Origin: an uncultured beta proteobacterium
GTDB lineage: Bacteria > Pseudomonadota > Gammaproteobacteria > Burkholderiales > Burkholderiaceae_C
Assembly (NCBI GenBank): GCA_903894475.1
Contig: CAITQH010000099.1
Coordinates: 1-39,814, forward strand
Length of the DNA: 39,814 nt
Direction of reading: 5' to 3'
The translations under genes and the position numbers were made by a program. Position 1 is the first letter of the stretch; every line of letters starts with the position of its first letter. Below, piece by piece: positions 9,111 to 20,182 of the stretch. The notes beneath the pieces are model-generated. The model did not search any database and had not been told where the DNA came from. It worked only from the letters and a program-made list of their open reading frames with translations.

Positions 9111-10407
9111 CAACAAAGCAACCCTGTCGTTTAGTAACGGCAGTCCCAGCATCGAATTGCCTGTATACCAGGGCAGCGTTGGACCGGATGTGGTGGATAT
9201 CCGCAAACTGTATGGCCAAACCGGCATGTTCACTTACGACCCCGGGTTCCTGTCCACTGCGTCCTGTCAGTCGACCATCACGTACATCGACGGCGACAAG
9301 GGTGAGTTGTTGTATCGCGGCTATCCGATTGAGCAACTTGCCACCAACTGCGATTTCCTGGAAACCTGCCATTTGCTGCTGTACGGAAACCTGCCCAATG
9401 CGACGGAGAAGGCGGATTTCACCAAACGGGTGACGCGTCACACGATGGTCAATGAACAGATGCAATTCTTCCTGCGTGGTTTCCGGCGCGATGCCCATCC
9501 GATGGCCATCATGACCGGTCTGGTCGGCGCCCTGTCAGCGTTTTATCATGACAGCACCGACATCAACAATCCCGAGCATCGTGAGATTGCTGCGCTTCGC
9601 CTGATTGCAAAGATGCCGACTCTGGTCGCGATGGCCTACAAGTACAGCATGGGTCAGCCCTATATGTACCCAAAGAACGAGTTGAGTTATGCAGGCAATT
9701 TTCTGCACATGATGTTTGCGACCCCATGCGAAGACTATGTAGTGGACCCGGTCATTGAACGCGCCCTGGACCGCATCTTCATACTGCACGCCGACCACGA
9801 GCAAAACGCCTCCACCTCGACCGTTCGCCTGTGCGGCAGTTCCGGCACCAATCCGTTCGCGGCCATCGCTTCGGGCGTGGCTTGTCTGTGGGGTCCGGCG
9901 CATGGCGGCGCCAACGAAGCCTGCCTGAACATGCTCGGAGAGATTCAGGCCAGCGGCGGCATCGCCAAAGTCGGTCACTTCATGGAACAGGTCAAGGACA
10001 AGAATTCCGGCGTCAAACTGATGGGGTTCGGACACCGGGTCTACAAGAATTACGATCCGCGTGCGAAGCTGATGCAGGAAACCTGCAGGGAAGTTCTTGG
10101 CGCACTCGGTCTCGAAAGCGATCCCCTGTTCAAACTGGCCATGGCACTTGAAAAGATCGCCCTGGAAGACGACTATTTCGTGTCACGCAAGCTTTATCCG
10201 AACGTCGATTTCTACTCTGGCATCGTGCAACGCGCCATCGGTATTCCGGTCAATATGTTCACCGGTGTTTTCGCGCTGGCCCGCACGGTCGGTTGGATCG
10301 CGCAGTTGAACGAAATGATCAGCGACCCTGAGTACAAGATCGGCCGTCCGCGCCAGTTGTTCTCTGGTTCGGTCAGCCGCAACGTTCCTCCGATGGCACA
10401 ACGCTGA
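9097..10407 (+). CDS. gltA: Citrate synthase (type II, hexameric)
   Basis: Condenses acetyl-CoA and oxaloacetate to citrate, the first step of the TCA cycle. It has 436 residues, the length of the proteobacterial allosteric hexameric form. Catalytic residues: His269 ([10 protein letters not shown]), His313 ([14 protein letters not shown]) and Asp371 (NVDFYSGI). [14 protein letters not shown] is also conserved. I use the ATG at 9097 ([12 protein letters not shown]), with GAAAGGC upstream inside sdhE, rather than the TTG five codons earlier. The overlap with sdhE suggests translational coupling. A strong terminator follows, so this ends the sdh transcript. Confidence 0.97.
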   Translation: MKLADNKATLSFSNGSPSIELPVYQGSVGPDVVDIRKLYGQTGMFTYDPGFLSTASCQSTITYIDGDKGELLYRGYPIEQLATNCDFLETCHLLLYGNLPNATEKADFTKRVTRHTMVNEQMQFFLRGFRRDAHPMAIMTGLVGALSAFYHDSTDINNPEHREIAALRLIAKMPTLVAMAYKYSMGQPYMYPKNELSYAGNFLHMMFATPCEDYVVDPVIERALDRIFILHADHEQNASTSTVRLCGSSGTNPFAAIASGVACLWGPAHGGANEACLNMLGEIQASGGIAKVGHFMEQVKDKNSGVKLMGFGHRVYKNYDPRAKLMQETCREVLGALGLESDPLFKLAMALEKIALEDDYFVSRKLYPNVDFYSGIVQRAIGIPVNMFTGVFALARTVGWIAQLNEMISDPEYKIGRPRQLFSGSVSRNVPPMAQR

Positions 10408-10423
10408 AGCGACCTCACTGACA

Positions 10424-10457
10424 CGCCCGCCGGCTGGCGACACCGGCGGGCGTTTTT
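10424..10457 (+). terminator. Intrinsic terminator of the sdh-gltA operon
   Basis: A perfect 10-bp GC stem (CGCCCGCCGG / CCGGCGGGCG) with a 9-nt loop is followed directly by TTTTT, 16 bp after the gltA stop. It separates the TCA cluster from leuC. Confidence 0.93.
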
Positions 10458-10519
10458 GTTTGCAGCGCAACATCGGTCGTGCCGGCCGTTTAAAATCGCG
10501 TCATTCCAAGGAAAACCAT

Positions 10520-11992
10520 ATGGGTCGCATCGATACGCAGACACACGCACGCACGCTCTACGACAAGCTCTGGGACGAACACGTGGTTCACACTGAAGAA
10601 GACGGAACCGCCCTGCTCTACATAGATCGTCATCTGGTCCATGAAGTGACCAGCCCGCAAGCCTTTGAAGGTTTACGCCAGGCTGGGCGCAAGCTCTGGC
10701 GCGTCAGCTCGATTGTTGCCACCGCTGACCACAACACCCCAACCACCGGCTGGCATTTGGGATACGAAGGCATCACCGACCCAACCAGCAAGGAACAGGT
10801 CCTGGCGCTGGACGCCAATATGAGGGAAATTGGATTGGCCACGTACTTCCCTTTTCTTTCCAAAAGGCAAGGCATCGTGCATGTCATAGGCCCTGAAAAT
10901 GGCGCAACCCTGCCGGGCATGACCGTCGTTTGCGGCGATTCTCATACCTCCACGCACGGTGCTTTCGGCGCACTGGCCCATGGTATTGGCACCAGCGAAG
11001 TCGAACATGTGATGGCGACCCAAACTCTGCTGGCAAGAAAAGCAAAGAACATGCTGGTGCGCATTGATGGTGTCCTGCCCCGAGGTTGCGGCGGCAAAGA
11101 TATTGTGCTGGCCGTCATCGGCAAGATTGGAACGGCCGGAGGAACCGGCTATACGATTGAATTTGGTGGCTCTGCCATTGCGGCACTGAGCATGGAAGGT
11201 CGAATGACCGTCTGCAATATGGCTATCGAGGCCGGTGCGCGCGCCGGCCTGATAGCTGTCGATGAAAAAACCATCGCCTACGTGAAAGGTCGTCCTCTGG
11301 CACCTGGCCAGGGCGCCGACACGGACACCGCAGCGGCCATGGAATGGGACATGGCGGTCGCGTACTGGAAAACCTTGCACAGCGATGCCAACGCGGTGTT
11401 TGACGCCGTCGTGGTACTCGATGCGAACCAGATCGTGCCCCAGGTAAGCTGGGGGACCTCTCCCGAAATGGTGCTTGGCATTGACGACCTGATCCCTGAC
11501 CCGGACAAGGAAAAGGACCCCGGCAAACGCAGCGCGATAGAACGTGCACTGGTCTACATGGGGCTGCAGCCAGGCAAGGCGCTGAACGATCTGTTTGTCG
11601 ACAAGGTGTTTATCGGTTCTTGCACGAACAGCCGGATTGAAGATATGCGCGAAGCTGCAAGTTTGGTCAAGAAACTCGGACGCAAGCTAGCCAGCAATAT
11701 CAAGCTAGCGCTGGTCGTACCGGGCTCTGGCTTGGTCAAGGAGCAGGCTGAACGCGAAGGTTTGCATGAAATTTTCAAAGCTGCCGGGTTTGAGTGGCGT
11801 GAGCCAGGTTGCTCCATGTGTCTGGCGATGAATGCTGACCGCCTGGAGCCAGGTGAACGCTGCGCCTCCACCAGCAATCGAAATTTTGAGGGACGCCAGG
11901 GAGCAGGTGGGCGTACCCATCTGGTGAGTCCCGCCATGGCCGCTGCGGCTGCCATTCATGGTCACTTTGTTGACGTCAGAAAATTTGCTTGA
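10520..11992 (+). CDS. leuC: 3-isopropylmalate dehydratase large subunit
   Basis: With LeuD it isomerises 2-isopropylmalate to 3-isopropylmalate in leucine synthesis; carries a [4Fe-4S] cluster. It has 490 residues, somewhat longer than E. coli LeuC (466). Cluster and active-site motifs: [37 protein letters not shown] and [20 protein letters not shown]. The start at 10520 ([21 protein letters not shown]) has AAGGAAAA upstream; the track's extra 20 codons lie in the leader. A TTAAAAT -10-like element lies about 25 bp before the start, just after the gltA terminator. leuD follows after only 23 bp. Confidence 0.96.
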   Translation: MGRIDTQTHARTLYDKLWDEHVVHTEEDGTALLYIDRHLVHEVTSPQAFEGLRQAGRKLWRVSSIVATADHNTPTTGWHLGYEGITDPTSKEQVLALDANMREIGLATYFPFLSKRQGIVHVIGPENGATLPGMTVVCGDSHTSTHGAFGALAHGIGTSEVEHVMATQTLLARKAKNMLVRIDGVLPRGCGGKDIVLAVIGKIGTAGGTGYTIEFGGSAIAALSMEGRMTVCNMAIEAGARAGLIAVDEKTIAYVKGRPLAPGQGADTDTAAAMEWDMAVAYWKTLHSDANAVFDAVVVLDANQIVPQVSWGTSPEMVLGIDDLIPDPDKEKDPGKRSAIERALVYMGLQPGKALNDLFVDKVFIGSCTNSRIEDMREAASLVKKLGRKLASNIKLALVVPGSGLVKEQAEREGLHEIFKAAGFEWREPGCSMCLAMNADRLEPGERCASTSNRNFEGRQGAGGRTHLVSPAMAAAAAIHGHFVDVRKFA

Positions 11993-12015
11993 ACAGGTCT
12001 GCCAAGGAAAGCGCT

Positions 12016-12666
12016 ATGCAAAAATTCAACTTGCACCAGGGACTGGTCGCTCCGATTGACCGAGAGAACGTCGACACCGACGCCATCATCCCCAAGCAGT
12101 TCCTGAAGTCCATCCGCAAGACTGGCTTTGGACAGAATCTGTTTGACGAGTGGCGTTACCTCGACGCTGGCTTTCCGGGTCAGGACCCAAGCAGCCGCCG
12201 GCCCAACCCTGACTTCGTGCTGAATCTGCCGCGCTACAAGAGCGCATCCATCCTGCTGGCACGCAAGAACTTTGGCTGCGGTTCCTCGCGAGAGCACGCA
12301 CCCTGGGCGCTTGACCAGTATGGTTTTCGCGCCATCATCGCCCCCAGCTACGCCGACATATTCTTCAACAACAGCTTCAAGAATGGCTTGTTGCCGATTG
12401 TTCTAAGCGAGGCTCAAGTGAACCAATTGTTTGCGGAAGCAGCAGCCTTCCCTGGTTACAGTTTGACCGTCGACCTGGAGCGTCAAATGGTGATCAAACC
12501 GGATGGCACCGAGTTGGCGTTTGAGGTCCAGGCCTTTCGCAAGTACTGCCTTCTCAACGGTTTTGACGATATTGGCCTGACCTTGCGCCACGCCGACAAG
12601 ATCAGGACTTTTGAAGCGCAGCGTCTGGCGCAAAAACCGTGGCTGACCCGTACCATGCTGGCCTAG
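12016..12666 (+). CDS. leuD: 3-isopropylmalate dehydratase small subunit
   Basis: Swivel-domain partner of LeuC. The product is 216 residues, typical of the family. It starts [32 protein letters not shown] and [15 protein letters not shown] are the LeuD signatures, with the substrate-contacting GCGSSREH loop. AAGGAAA precedes the ATG at 12016; the track start 9 codons earlier is a shadow of the leuC tail. It is read with leuC and leuB. Confidence 0.96.
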   Translation: MQKFNLHQGLVAPIDRENVDTDAIIPKQFLKSIRKTGFGQNLFDEWRYLDAGFPGQDPSSRRPNPDFVLNLPRYKSASILLARKNFGCGSSREHAPWALDQYGFRAIIAPSYADIFFNNSFKNGLLPIVLSEAQVNQLFAEAAAFPGYSLTVDLERQMVIKPDGTELAFEVQAFRKYCLLNGFDDIGLTLRHADKIRTFEAQRLAQKPWLTRTMLA

Positions 12667-12726
12667 CCACAGACCACGATACTTTTCAAGTACTGTCCTT
12701 AACCGTTCGAGAGATTGAGCCTGACC

Positions 12727-13794
12727 ATGAAAATTGCAGTATTGCCGGGTGATGGTATCGGCACCGAGATTGTGGCCGAAGCGGTCAAGGTGCTCGGCGC
12801 CCTCGACCTGAAGTTCGAGACGGAAACCGCCTTGGTAGGTGGCGCCGCGTACGAAGCCTACGGCCATCCGCTGCCTGAGGCCACCCTGAAGTTGGCCAGG
12901 GAGGCCGACGCTGTTCTGTTTGGCGCTGTGGGCGACTGGAAATACGACAAGCTCGAACGCAGCCTGCGTCCTGAACAGGCCATCCTTGGGCTGCGAAAAA
13001 ATCTCGGCTTGTTTGCCAACTTTCGACCGGCAATTTGCTACGAACAACTGGTCGATGCTTCCAGCCTCAAGCCCGAGCTTGTGGCAGGTCTGGATATTCT
13101 GATCATTCGGGAACTGACCGGCGACATCTATTTTGGCCAGCCAAGAGGGCGGCGCATCGCGACCGACGGGCACTTCCCGGGGAGTGAGGAAGCATTTGAC
13201 ACGATGCGCTACTCGCGCCCGGAAATCGAACGCATTGCCCACGTTGCATTCCAGGCGGCCCGCAAGCGTTCCAAACGCGTGACCAGCGTGGACAAAGCCA
13301 ATGTGCTGGAAACTTTCCAGTTCTGGAAGGACGTGGTCACTGAGGTCGGCGAGCAATATCCGGATGTACAACTCGATCACATGTACGTGGACAATGCCGC
13401 CATGCAACTGGTACGGGCACCCAAGAAGTTTGACGTCGTGGTGACCGGCAACATCTTCGGCGACATACTCAGCGATGAAGCGGCGATGCTGACCGGCTCC
13501 ATTGGCATGCTGCCATCGGCAAGTCTGAATTCCAGCAGTCAGGGCCTGTACGAACCCAGCCACGGCAGTGCTCCTGACATCGCTGGCAAAGGCATAGCCA
13601 ACCCTTTGGCGACCATTTTGAGTGCTGCGATGATGCTGCGATTCAGTCTGAAACAACCGGCCGCAGCCGATCGAATTGAAGCCGCCGTGCAATCGGTGCT
13701 GACGCAGGGGCTGCGTACGGCCGACATCTTCAGCCCTGGCACGACGAGGGTGAACACCCAGGAAATGGGCCGCGCCGTGGTCAAGGCCCTGTGA
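12727..13794 (+). CDS. leuB: 3-isopropylmalate dehydrogenase
   Basis: NAD-dependent oxidative decarboxylation of 3-isopropylmalate, the third leucine-specific step. It has 355 residues, usual for LeuB. The N-terminus [46 protein letters not shown] and [16 protein letters not shown] are conserved, as is [34 protein letters not shown] is the cofactor loop. I chose the ATG at 12727; the track uses a TTG four codons earlier. It is 60 bp after leuD and 38 bp before asd. Confidence 0.96.
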   Translation: MKIAVLPGDGIGTEIVAEAVKVLGALDLKFETETALVGGAAYEAYGHPLPEATLKLAREADAVLFGAVGDWKYDKLERSLRPEQAILGLRKNLGLFANFRPAICYEQLVDASSLKPELVAGLDILIIRELTGDIYFGQPRGRRIATDGHFPGSEEAFDTMRYSRPEIERIAHVAFQAARKRSKRVTSVDKANVLETFQFWKDVVTEVGEQYPDVQLDHMYVDNAAMQLVRAPKKFDVVVTGNIFGDILSDEAAMLTGSIGMLPSASLNSSSQGLYEPSHGSAPDIAGKGIANPLATILSAAMMLRFSLKQPAAADRIEAAVQSVLTQGLRTADIFSPGTTRVNTQEMGRAVVKAL

Positions 13795-13832
13795 ATTTTG
13801 ATTTCGTAATTCCAACCATTTGAAAGAGCAAT

Positions 13833-14972
13833 ATGAATAAAATTGGTAATCTGGTCGGTCTCGTAGGCTGGCGCGGCATGGTCGGTTCGGTATTGATGGA
13901 TCGCATGCAATCAGAGGGCGATTTTGACTTGATCGAACCCGTCTTTTTTTCCAGTTCCGACGCCGGCGGCAAGGCACCGGCGCAGGCCAGGAATGAAGCC
14001 GTACTGAAGGACGCCTTTGACATTGAGACTCTGAAGAAGTGCGACATCATCATCAGCGCCCAGGGCGGCGACTACACCACCGAAATCTTCCCCAAGCTGC
14101 GCGCCACCGGTTGGAACGGACACTGGATTGACGCCGCCTCAACCTTGCGCATGAAGGAAGACGCTGTCATCATTCTGGACCCGGTCAACATGCCTGTCAT
14201 CCAGAACGCCCTGTCCAAAGGCGGCAAGAACTGGATTGGCGGCAATTGCACCGTCAGTTGCATGTTGATGGGTGTCGGTGCACTCTACAAGGCGGGTCTG
14301 GTCGAATGGATGACGAGCATGACTTACCAGGCCGCGTCGGGTGGTGGCGCCCAACACATGCGTGAATTGCTGACCCAATTCGGAACACTCAATGCAGAGG
14401 TCAAAGCGCTGCTCGACGATCCGAAGTCGGCAATTCTTGAAATAGATCGCAAGGTGCTGGCCAAGCAACAATCTCTCAGCAGTGCAGAGACAGCCAATTT
14501 CGGCGTGCCCCTGGGTGGCAACCTGATACCATGGATCGACAAGGACCTGGGCAACGGCATCAGCCGCGAAGAGTGGAAGGCTGGCGCCGAAGCCAACAAG
14601 ATTTTGGGACAAGGCCCGGGCTTCGGTACCGCCGCAGTCCCGGTGGACGGCTTCTGCGTTCGGGTCGGCGCGATGCGCTGCCACAGTCAGGCTCTGACCT
14701 TCAAACTCAAGAAGGATGTGCCGGCAGCTGACATCGAAGCCATGATCGCTGCCGACAACGCCTGGGTCAAGGTCGTGCCCAACACACGCGAGGGCAGTCT
14801 GCGCGATCTGACTCCGGTAGCGGTAACGGGAACACTGGGAATCCCGGTGGGACGGATCCGCAAACTTGCCATGGGACCTGAGTACGTCGGTGCCTTTACG
14901 ATTGGCGACCAGCTCCTGTGGGGTGCGGCAGAGCCCCTGCGTCGCATGCTGCGCGTACTGCTCGCGGCCTGA
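13833..14972 (+). CDS. asd: Aspartate-semialdehyde dehydrogenase
   Basis: Converts aspartyl phosphate to aspartate semialdehyde with NADPH: the branch point to lysine, diaminopimelate, threonine and methionine. It has 379 residues, matching the Gram-negative Asd type. The nucleotide-binding [11 protein letters not shown] is at the N-terminus, [12 protein letters not shown] follows, and the catalytic Cys139 lies in [16 protein letters not shown] precedes the ATG. It follows leuB by 38 bp, an arrangement common in Burkholderiales and Pseudomonas. Confidence 0.96.
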   Translation: MNKIGNLVGLVGWRGMVGSVLMDRMQSEGDFDLIEPVFFSSSDAGGKAPAQARNEAVLKDAFDIETLKKCDIIISAQGGDYTTEIFPKLRATGWNGHWIDAASTLRMKEDAVIILDPVNMPVIQNALSKGGKNWIGGNCTVSCMLMGVGALYKAGLVEWMTSMTYQAASGGGAQHMRELLTQFGTLNAEVKALLDDPKSAILEIDRKVLAKQQSLSSAETANFGVPLGGNLIPWIDKDLGNGISREEWKAGAEANKILGQGPGFGTAAVPVDGFCVRVGAMRCHSQALTFKLKKDVPAADIEAMIAADNAWVKVVPNTREGSLRDLTPVAVTGTLGIPVGRIRKLAMGPEYVGAFTIGDQLLWGAAEPLRRMLRVLLAA

Positions 14973-14979
14973 GCCGGGG

Positions 14980-15007
14980 TTGACGCAGATGCCAGATATG
15001 TTATGGT
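14980..15007 (+). promoter_or_regulatory. Candidate sigma-70 promoter of fimV
   Basis: TTGACG, a 16-bp spacer and TATGGT lie in the 117-bp gap between asd and fimV, about 83 bp before the fimV start. The boxes are near consensus; no transcript evidence is available. Confidence 0.45.
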
Positions 15008-15089
15008 CTGCTTCCAATTTTGAGTATCGAGGCCTTGTTTCGGAAAATGCAGTTGCTATTCCAGCAGTCTGAACTACGGAGTCCACTAA

Positions 15090-17435
15090 TTGATTGCTAA
15101 ATCACATCGCTGGCATCAAGTCGCTGTCGCGGCAGCTGCCTTGTGCGGACTGTGGGGATCCAGTGCCATGGCCTTGTCGCTTGGTCGTATTACGGTCCAA
15201 TCGGCGTTGGGTGAGCCGCTGCGTGCAGAAGTTGATTTACTCGACATCAATGCCGAGGAAGCGGCTTCTTTGCAACCCTCGGTTGCGTCGCCGGAAGGCT
15301 TCAAAGCTGCAGGACTCGACTACAACCTGGCCCTGGCAGGTTTGCAAGCCAGCCTGCAGAGACGCTCCGACGGACGAGCCTATATTCGCCTGATCGGCGA
15401 GCGCGTCATCAACGATCCCTTTGTCGACCTGATCCTCGAGACAAGGTGGTCCAGTGGTCGCATTGTGAGGGACTACACGCTCCTGTTTGACCCGCCCAAC
15501 CTGCGTACCACGGCGGCGGCCACGCCAACACCAGCGCAGATCAGCCCGCAGCCAGTTGCCAGCCCACCCCGTCCCGCTGTCGCCCCGACTTCGACTCCGA
15601 CTGCGGCTGCGGCGCCGATCGCCAAAGCAGCTTCTGAAGCCGCCAGGGCAGCTACGCCCGTGGCGCCAAGAGCGCCAGTCGCACTCATGCCATCAGCCAG
15701 CGCTGCCAAGGTCAGCGTCAAGCCAGGTGACACCGCGAGCAGGATAGCTGCTGCCACCCGACCGGACAATGTTTCCCTTGATCAGATGCTGGTCGCGCTG
15801 CTGCGCACCAATCCCGCATCATTCATCGACGACAACGTCAACCGTGTCAAGGCTGGATCCATCCTCAACATTCCAACTGCAGAGCAGGCAGCAAGCACGC
15901 CAGCAGCCCAGGCCGCGCAGTTGATTGTTGCGCAAAGCAGGGACTTCAATGAATTTCGTCGAAAACTTGCACTCGCTGCGCCTGACACACCCTTGATCGC
16001 GAGAGACCGCCTCGCCGCCGGCGCCATCGAGGCCAGGGTCGAAGAGAAGAGGTCCATCGCAACGGCGCCTGACAAGTTGACTTTGTCCAAAGCGGCCATC
16101 GAAAAGGTTACTGCTGAGGATAGGCTGGCCAAGGAACGCAGCGCCAAGGACAGCGCTGACCGCGCGGCAGAGATGGCCAAGAACATCCGTGATCTTGGAA
16201 AGCTCGGCACGACATCGAGCGCGGCGCCCACCCCGACACCGGCAGCATCTTCAGCGACTACGGCAAGTGCAGCCGCTGCTCAGAAAGCGGGCACTGGCGC
16301 GTCTTCACCGATCAGCGTGGCCGCAAGCAGCGTCAAGACGGTGCCACTTGTGGTGGCAAAGCCGCAGCTGGGCTTATTCGACAGTTTGTTTGAAAGTCCA
16401 TGGCTCCCCGCAGGCGCTGCCGGTCTGGTCGGATTGCTGGCATTTGGCATCTACCGATCTCGCCAACGCAAGAATGAACATCCCGTTGATAAGGTCTTGA
16501 TCGAGGAGCAGGTCCGGCCGGACACCTACTTTGCAGTCAGCGGTGGGCAAAATGTCGACACCAATCACGGACCAGCAACCGGCTCCTCCATCGTGTCCGC
16601 CCCCAGTCAGCTTGAGGGCGTTGGCGTGGACGACGTCGACCCGGTGGCCGAAGCCGATGTTTACCTGGCCTACGGACGCGACTTGCAGGCCGAAGAAATT
16701 CTGAAGGATGCTCTGCGTGCGGCGCCAGAGCGAATTGCCATTCACCAAAAATTGCTTGAACTTTTTGCCAAGCGACGTGACATCAAGTCATTCCAGCATG
16801 TCGCGGCGAAGGCTTTCAGGTTGACCGACAGCGACAGCCTGGAATGGCAGCGCATACGCGAGCTCGGTCTGAGCATTGACCCGGGCAATCCGCGCTACTT
16901 GCCGGGCTGGCAGCCAGCCGAAGCCGAAGGCAAACCTTCCATGCCTGTCCCGTTGGAAGCCGTTGCCACGCAACCAGCCAGCGACGCTGGTGCCGATCCT
17001 CAAGGCACGGCACTTCCGGCCAGTACGGCGGTCGATCTCGATCTTGATCTGGATTTTTCTCTCGATGACGAACCAAGCCATACCGAGGGTGAAACGAGTG
17101 CCAGCGTCGCTGAAACCACCCCTGCTACTCTTTCGACACCACCGAGCCTTCCCGAGCCTGCTACAAAAGCAACGCCAGCGCAGGATTTCGGCATGCTGGA
17201 ATTTGACCTTGGCTCGCTCTCGCTTGATTTGGGAGAAGAGGCCGAGTCTGGTTCCAGCAGTGAACCGGCCAAAGCGGAAGATCCCTTGGCAACCAAGCTG
17301 GAACTGTCTGAAGAATTCGTCGCGATCGGTGACATCGACGGTGCGCGCACGCTGATAGAAGAAGTCATCGCAGAAGCCTCGGGTGATATGAAGCGCAAGG
17401 CAAAAAAAGCCTTGAGCGACCTTCCGTCGCTGTGA
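15090..17435 (+). CDS. fimV: FimV/HubP-family polar and pilus assembly protein
   Basis: Inner-membrane scaffold of 781 residues for type IV pilus function and pole organisation in this family. Order: signal peptide (1-28, ending AMA), the FimV N-terminal domain (LGRITVQSALGEPLRAEVDL, about 29-135), a Pro/Ala-rich linker, a LysM-like peptidoglycan-binding segment (about 206-260, VSVKPGDTASRIA), a charged helical segment, one membrane helix near 435-455 (LPAGAAGLVGLLAFGIY), then cytoplasmic TPR-like repeat (about 520-580, DVYLAYGRDLQAEEIL) and the acidic C-terminal FimV domain (about 733-780, DIDGARTLIEEVI). The start is TTG: an in-frame TAA sits immediately before it, GGAG lies 8 nt upstream, and the first later ATG would remove the signal peptide. 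truA follows after 7 bp. Confidence 0.92.
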   Translation: MIAKSHRWHQVAVAAAALCGLWGSSAMALSLGRITVQSALGEPLRAEVDLLDINAEEAASLQPSVASPEGFKAAGLDYNLALAGLQASLQRRSDGRAYIRLIGERVINDPFVDLILETRWSSGRIVRDYTLLFDPPNLRTTAAATPTPAQISPQPVASPPRPAVAPTSTPTAAAAPIAKAASEAARAATPVAPRAPVALMPSASAAKVSVKPGDTASRIAAATRPDNVSLDQMLVALLRTNPASFIDDNVNRVKAGSILNIPTAEQAASTPAAQAAQLIVAQSRDFNEFRRKLALAAPDTPLIARDRLAAGAIEARVEEKRSIATAPDKLTLSKAAIEKVTAEDRLAKERSAKDSADRAAEMAKNIRDLGKLGTTSSAAPTPTPAASSATTASAAAAQKAGTGASSPISVAASSVKTVPLVVAKPQLGLFDSLFESPWLPAGAAGLVGLLAFGIYRSRQRKNEHPVDKVLIEEQVRPDTYFAVSGGQNVDTNHGPATGSSIVSAPSQLEGVGVDDVDPVAEADVYLAYGRDLQAEEILKDALRAAPERIAIHQKLLELFAKRRDIKSFQHVAAKAFRLTDSDSLEWQRIRELGLSIDPGNPRYLPGWQPAEAEGKPSMPVPLEAVATQPASDAGADPQGTALPASTAVDLDLDLDFSLDDEPSHTEGETSASVAETTPATLSTPPSLPEPATKATPAQDFGMLEFDLGSLSLDLGEEAESGSSSEPAKAEDPLATKLELSEEFVAIGDIDGARTLIEEVIAEASGDMKRKAKKALSDLPSL

Positions 17436-17442
17436 TCGAACC

Positions 17443-18225
17443 GTGCGCCTGGCACTTGGCATCAGCTACAACGGCCAGGCCTATCAGGGATGGCAGAGCC
17501 AGTTGTCAGGTCAAACCATCCAGGACCAGCTTGAACTGGCGCTGAGCAAGTTCAGTTCGCACAAGGTGTCAACCCTTTGCGCCGGTCGAACAGACGCTGG
17601 AGTACACGGCTTGATGCAGGTCGTCCATTTCGACACCCGACTCGACCGCGCAAGTTCCTCATGGGTGCGCGGCACCAACTCGTTCTTGCCACGCGACATC
17701 GCCGTCCAATGGACGCATCCGGTACCTGATGAGTTTCACTGTCGCGCCAGTGCCCTGTCCCGCCGCTATGCCTATGTGTTGCTGGAGTCGCCAGTGCGAC
17801 CCAGCATCGACAGTGGCCGAGTCGGCTGGGTTTTTACTCCACTGGATCTCAGCGCAATGCAGCAAGCTGCCGGATACCTGGTGGGCGAACATGACTTCAC
17901 ATCCTTTCGTGCCTCTGCCTGTCAAGCCTTGTCGCCAGTGAAAATCTTGCAGTCGATTGATATCACCCGGCGCGGCGCCTACTGGCGCTTTGACTTCGAA
18001 GCCAACGCCTTCCTGCATCATATGATTCGCAACATCCTGGGTTGTCTGCTGCTTGTTGGCCAGGGCAAACAGCCGCCGCAGTGGCTGCAAGAAGTCCTGC
18101 AGAAGCGGGACCGGAATGCTGCAGCACCCACGTTTTCTCCGGATGGTCTCTATTTTCTAGGCCCTCGCTACGCCGAACACTGGGGTCTGCCCGAACGAAC
18201 CGCGGCTTTTGACGGATTGCCATGA
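17443..18225 (+). CDS. truA: tRNA pseudouridine(38-40) synthase TruA
   Basis: Makes pseudouridine at positions 38-40 of the tRNA anticodon stem-loop. It has 260 residues. The catalytic Asp51 lies in CAGRTDAGVHG; SRRYAYVLL and the C-terminal FLHHMIRNILGCLLLVGQG are family-conserved. The start codon is GTG, 7 bp after the fimV stop; MRLALGISYNGQAYQGWQ is the usual beginning. The stop overlaps the trpF start (ATGA, 4 bp), so translation of the two is probably coupled. Confidence 0.95.
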   Translation: MRLALGISYNGQAYQGWQSQLSGQTIQDQLELALSKFSSHKVSTLCAGRTDAGVHGLMQVVHFDTRLDRASSSWVRGTNSFLPRDIAVQWTHPVPDEFHCRASALSRRYAYVLLESPVRPSIDSGRVGWVFTPLDLSAMQQAAGYLVGEHDFTSFRASACQALSPVKILQSIDITRRGAYWRFDFEANAFLHHMIRNILGCLLLVGQGKQPPQWLQEVLQKRDRNAAAPTFSPDGLYFLGPRYAEHWGLPERTAAFDGLP

Positions 18226-18902
18226 ACGCGAGAACCAGAATCAAAATCTGCGGACTGACACGCGAGGGTGATGTGGATGCTGCTGTGGCGGCCGGCGTCG
18301 ATGCACTGGGCTTTGTGCTGTATGAGAATAGTCCGCGCCATGTGTCAATCGAGCGTGCCACTGAACTGGCCGCCCGTTTGCCACCCTTTGTGACACCGGT
18401 CCTGCTTTTTGTCAATGAGACAGCGCACAGAATTGCTGAGGCCTGCGCTGCGATTCCTGGCGCCACCCTGCAATTGCATGGCGACGAATCACCCGGCCAG
18501 TGTCTGGCGGCAAGCCAGCGCGGAAAATACCCCTATCTGCGCGTCGCCCGCATACCGATGGGTCAAGCCGCCAAGCAGTTTGATCTCGTAAAATACGCGC
18601 TCGAATACTCAGGAGCCCGGGCTATCCTGCTCGACGCACAGGTCGACGGGTATGGTGGTTCGGGACAAACATTCAATTGGTCACTGCTGCCTCCAAACGT
18701 CAACGCTCACCTCGTCTTGAGTGGTGGGCTCAGCGCTGCAAACGTGGGCGACGGCATCTTGCAGCTGCGCCCTCGCTGTCTTAGCCTGGCCGTCGATGTG
18801 AGCTCGGGTGTCGAATACTCAGGCCCCGGCAACAAGGGTCTGAAGGACCCCGAAAAGATCCACCAATTTGTGGCCGCGGTGCGCGCGGCCGATCAAGCAT
18901 GA
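18222..18902 (+). CDS. trpF: Phosphoribosylanthranilate isomerase
   Basis: Amadori rearrangement of N-phosphoribosylanthranilate in tryptophan synthesis. It is a 226-residue TIM barrel with the catalytic base Cys10 in KICGLT and the general acid Asp138 in [10 protein letters not shown]. The phosphate-binding segments SGGLSAANV and VDVSSGVE are present. It overlaps truA at its start and trpB at its end, both by the 4-bp ATGA arrangement. Confidence 0.96.
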   Translation: MNARTRIKICGLTREGDVDAAVAAGVDALGFVLYENSPRHVSIERATELAARLPPFVTPVLLFVNETAHRIAEACAAIPGATLQLHGDESPGQCLAASQRGKYPYLRVARIPMGQAAKQFDLVKYALEYSGARAILLDAQVDGYGGSGQTFNWSLLPPNVNAHLVLSGGLSAANVGDGILQLRPRCLSLAVDVSSGVEYSGPGNKGLKDPEKIHQFVAAVRAADQA

Positions 18903-20182
18903 ACCCCTACCAACAGCCTGACCTGCGCGGTCATTTCGGAATTTATGGTGGCAGTTTCGTCTCGGAGACGCTGAGCTTCGCGATCAGCGAACTGAAGGAC
19001 GCCTACGCCCGCTACCAGTGTGATCCTGCCTTTGTTGCAGAGTTCAACAACGAGTTGGCCCACTTCGTCGGCCGACCCTCGCCGGTCTATCACGCCGCCC
19101 GCATGAGCCGTGAACAGGGTGGCGCCCAGATCTTCCTGAAGCGCGAAGACCTGAACCATACCGGCGCCCACAAGATCAACAACACGATCGGTCAGGCCAT
19201 GCTGGCCAAGCGAATGGGAAAGCCGCGTGTGATCGCCGAAACCGGTGCCGGTCAGCACGGCGTGGCAACGGCCACCATCTGTGCCCGCTACGGGCTGCAG
19301 TGTGTGGTTTATATGGGCAGTGAAGACGTCAAGCGCCAAAGCCCCAATGTCTACCGCATGAAACTGCTGGGCGCCAGCGTGGTTCCGGTGGAGAGCGGCA
19401 GCCGCACGCTCAAGGACGCACTGAACGAGGCGATGCGCGACTGGGTGGCCAATGTGGATAGCACCTTCTACATCATCGGCACCGTAGCCGGTCCCCATCC
19501 CTACCCCATGATGGTGCGCGACTTCCAGAGTGTCATCGGCAGCGAATGCCTGGTGCAAATGCCCGAGATGTTGCGCTCGCAAGGCTGCTCAAGTTCGCAG
19601 CCTGATGCAGTGGTGGCCTGCGTTGGCGGGGGCAGCAATGCCATGGGAATTTTTTACCCCTACATCGACCACGCCGATACGCGCCTGATCGGTGTTGAAG
19701 CGGCGGGTGAAGGCATCGATTCAGGTCGCCACTCCGCCTCTCTGCAACGTGGCAGCCCAGGCGTTCTGCACGGCAACCGCACCTACATACTGCAGGACGA
19801 CAACGGACAGGTCACCGAAACGCACAGCATCAGCGCCGGCCTGGACTACCCCGGCGTCGGACCGGAACACGCCTACCTCAAGGACATCGGTCGCGCGGAG
19901 TACGTGGGCATCACAGACCAGGAAGCCTTGCAGGCCTTTCACTACTTGTGCCGTACCGAGGGCATCATTCCAGCGCTGGAATCGAGCCACGCCGTGGCCT
20001 ATGCCATGAAGCTGGCCAAGACCATGCGTGCCGATCAGTCCATCCTGGTCAATCTGTCCGGGCGCGGCGACAAGGACATAGGCACTGTGGCCGACCTCTC
20101 CAGCGCCGACTTTTATTGTCGCCCAAGCTGTACCGGGCAGGCGGTCAAGGGTGGTCAGACCATCGTGAAGGTGCCCAAATGA
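18899..20182 (+). CDS. trpB: Tryptophan synthase beta subunit
   Basis: PLP enzyme joining indole and serine to make tryptophan; works as an alpha2-beta2 complex with TrpA. It has 427 residues (E. coli 397; betaproteobacterial forms are often longer). The PLP lysine is Lys92 in [10 protein letters not shown]; the catalytic-region segment [12 protein letters not shown] and phosphate loop [10 protein letters not shown] are intact. Start and end overlap trpF and trpA by 4 bp each. Confidence 0.97.
   Translation: MNPYQQPDLRGHFGIYGGSFVSETLSFAISELKDAYARYQCDPAFVAEFNNELAHFVGRPSPVYHAARMSREQGGAQIFLKREDLNHTGAHKINNTIGQAMLAKRMGKPRVIAETGAGQHGVATATICARYGLQCVVYMGSEDVKRQSPNVYRMKLLGASVVPVESGSRTLKDALNEAMRDWVANVDSTFYIIGTVAGPHPYPMMVRDFQSVIGSECLVQMPEMLRSQGCSSSQPDAVVACVGGGSNAMGIFYPYIDHADTRLIGVEAAGEGIDSGRHSASLQRGSPGVLHGNRTYILQDDNGQVTETHSISAGLDYPGVGPEHAYLKDIGRAEYVGITDQEALQAFHYLCRTEGIIPALESSHAVAYAMKLAKTMRADQSILVNLSGRGDKDIGTVADLSSADFYCRPSCTGQAVKGGQTIVKVPK

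Noticed and set aside
12403-13977. 524-aa minus-strand ORF
   Set aside because: Long because of GC content; it runs antisense across leuD, leuB and asd, all well supported.
14139-15086. 315-aa minus-strand ORF
   Set aside because: Antisense to asd with no recognisable domain.
18100-18221. trp leader peptide or attenuator before trpF
   Set aside because: trpF overlaps truA by 4 bp, and no Trp-codon-rich leader or hairpin pair with a T-tract is present.
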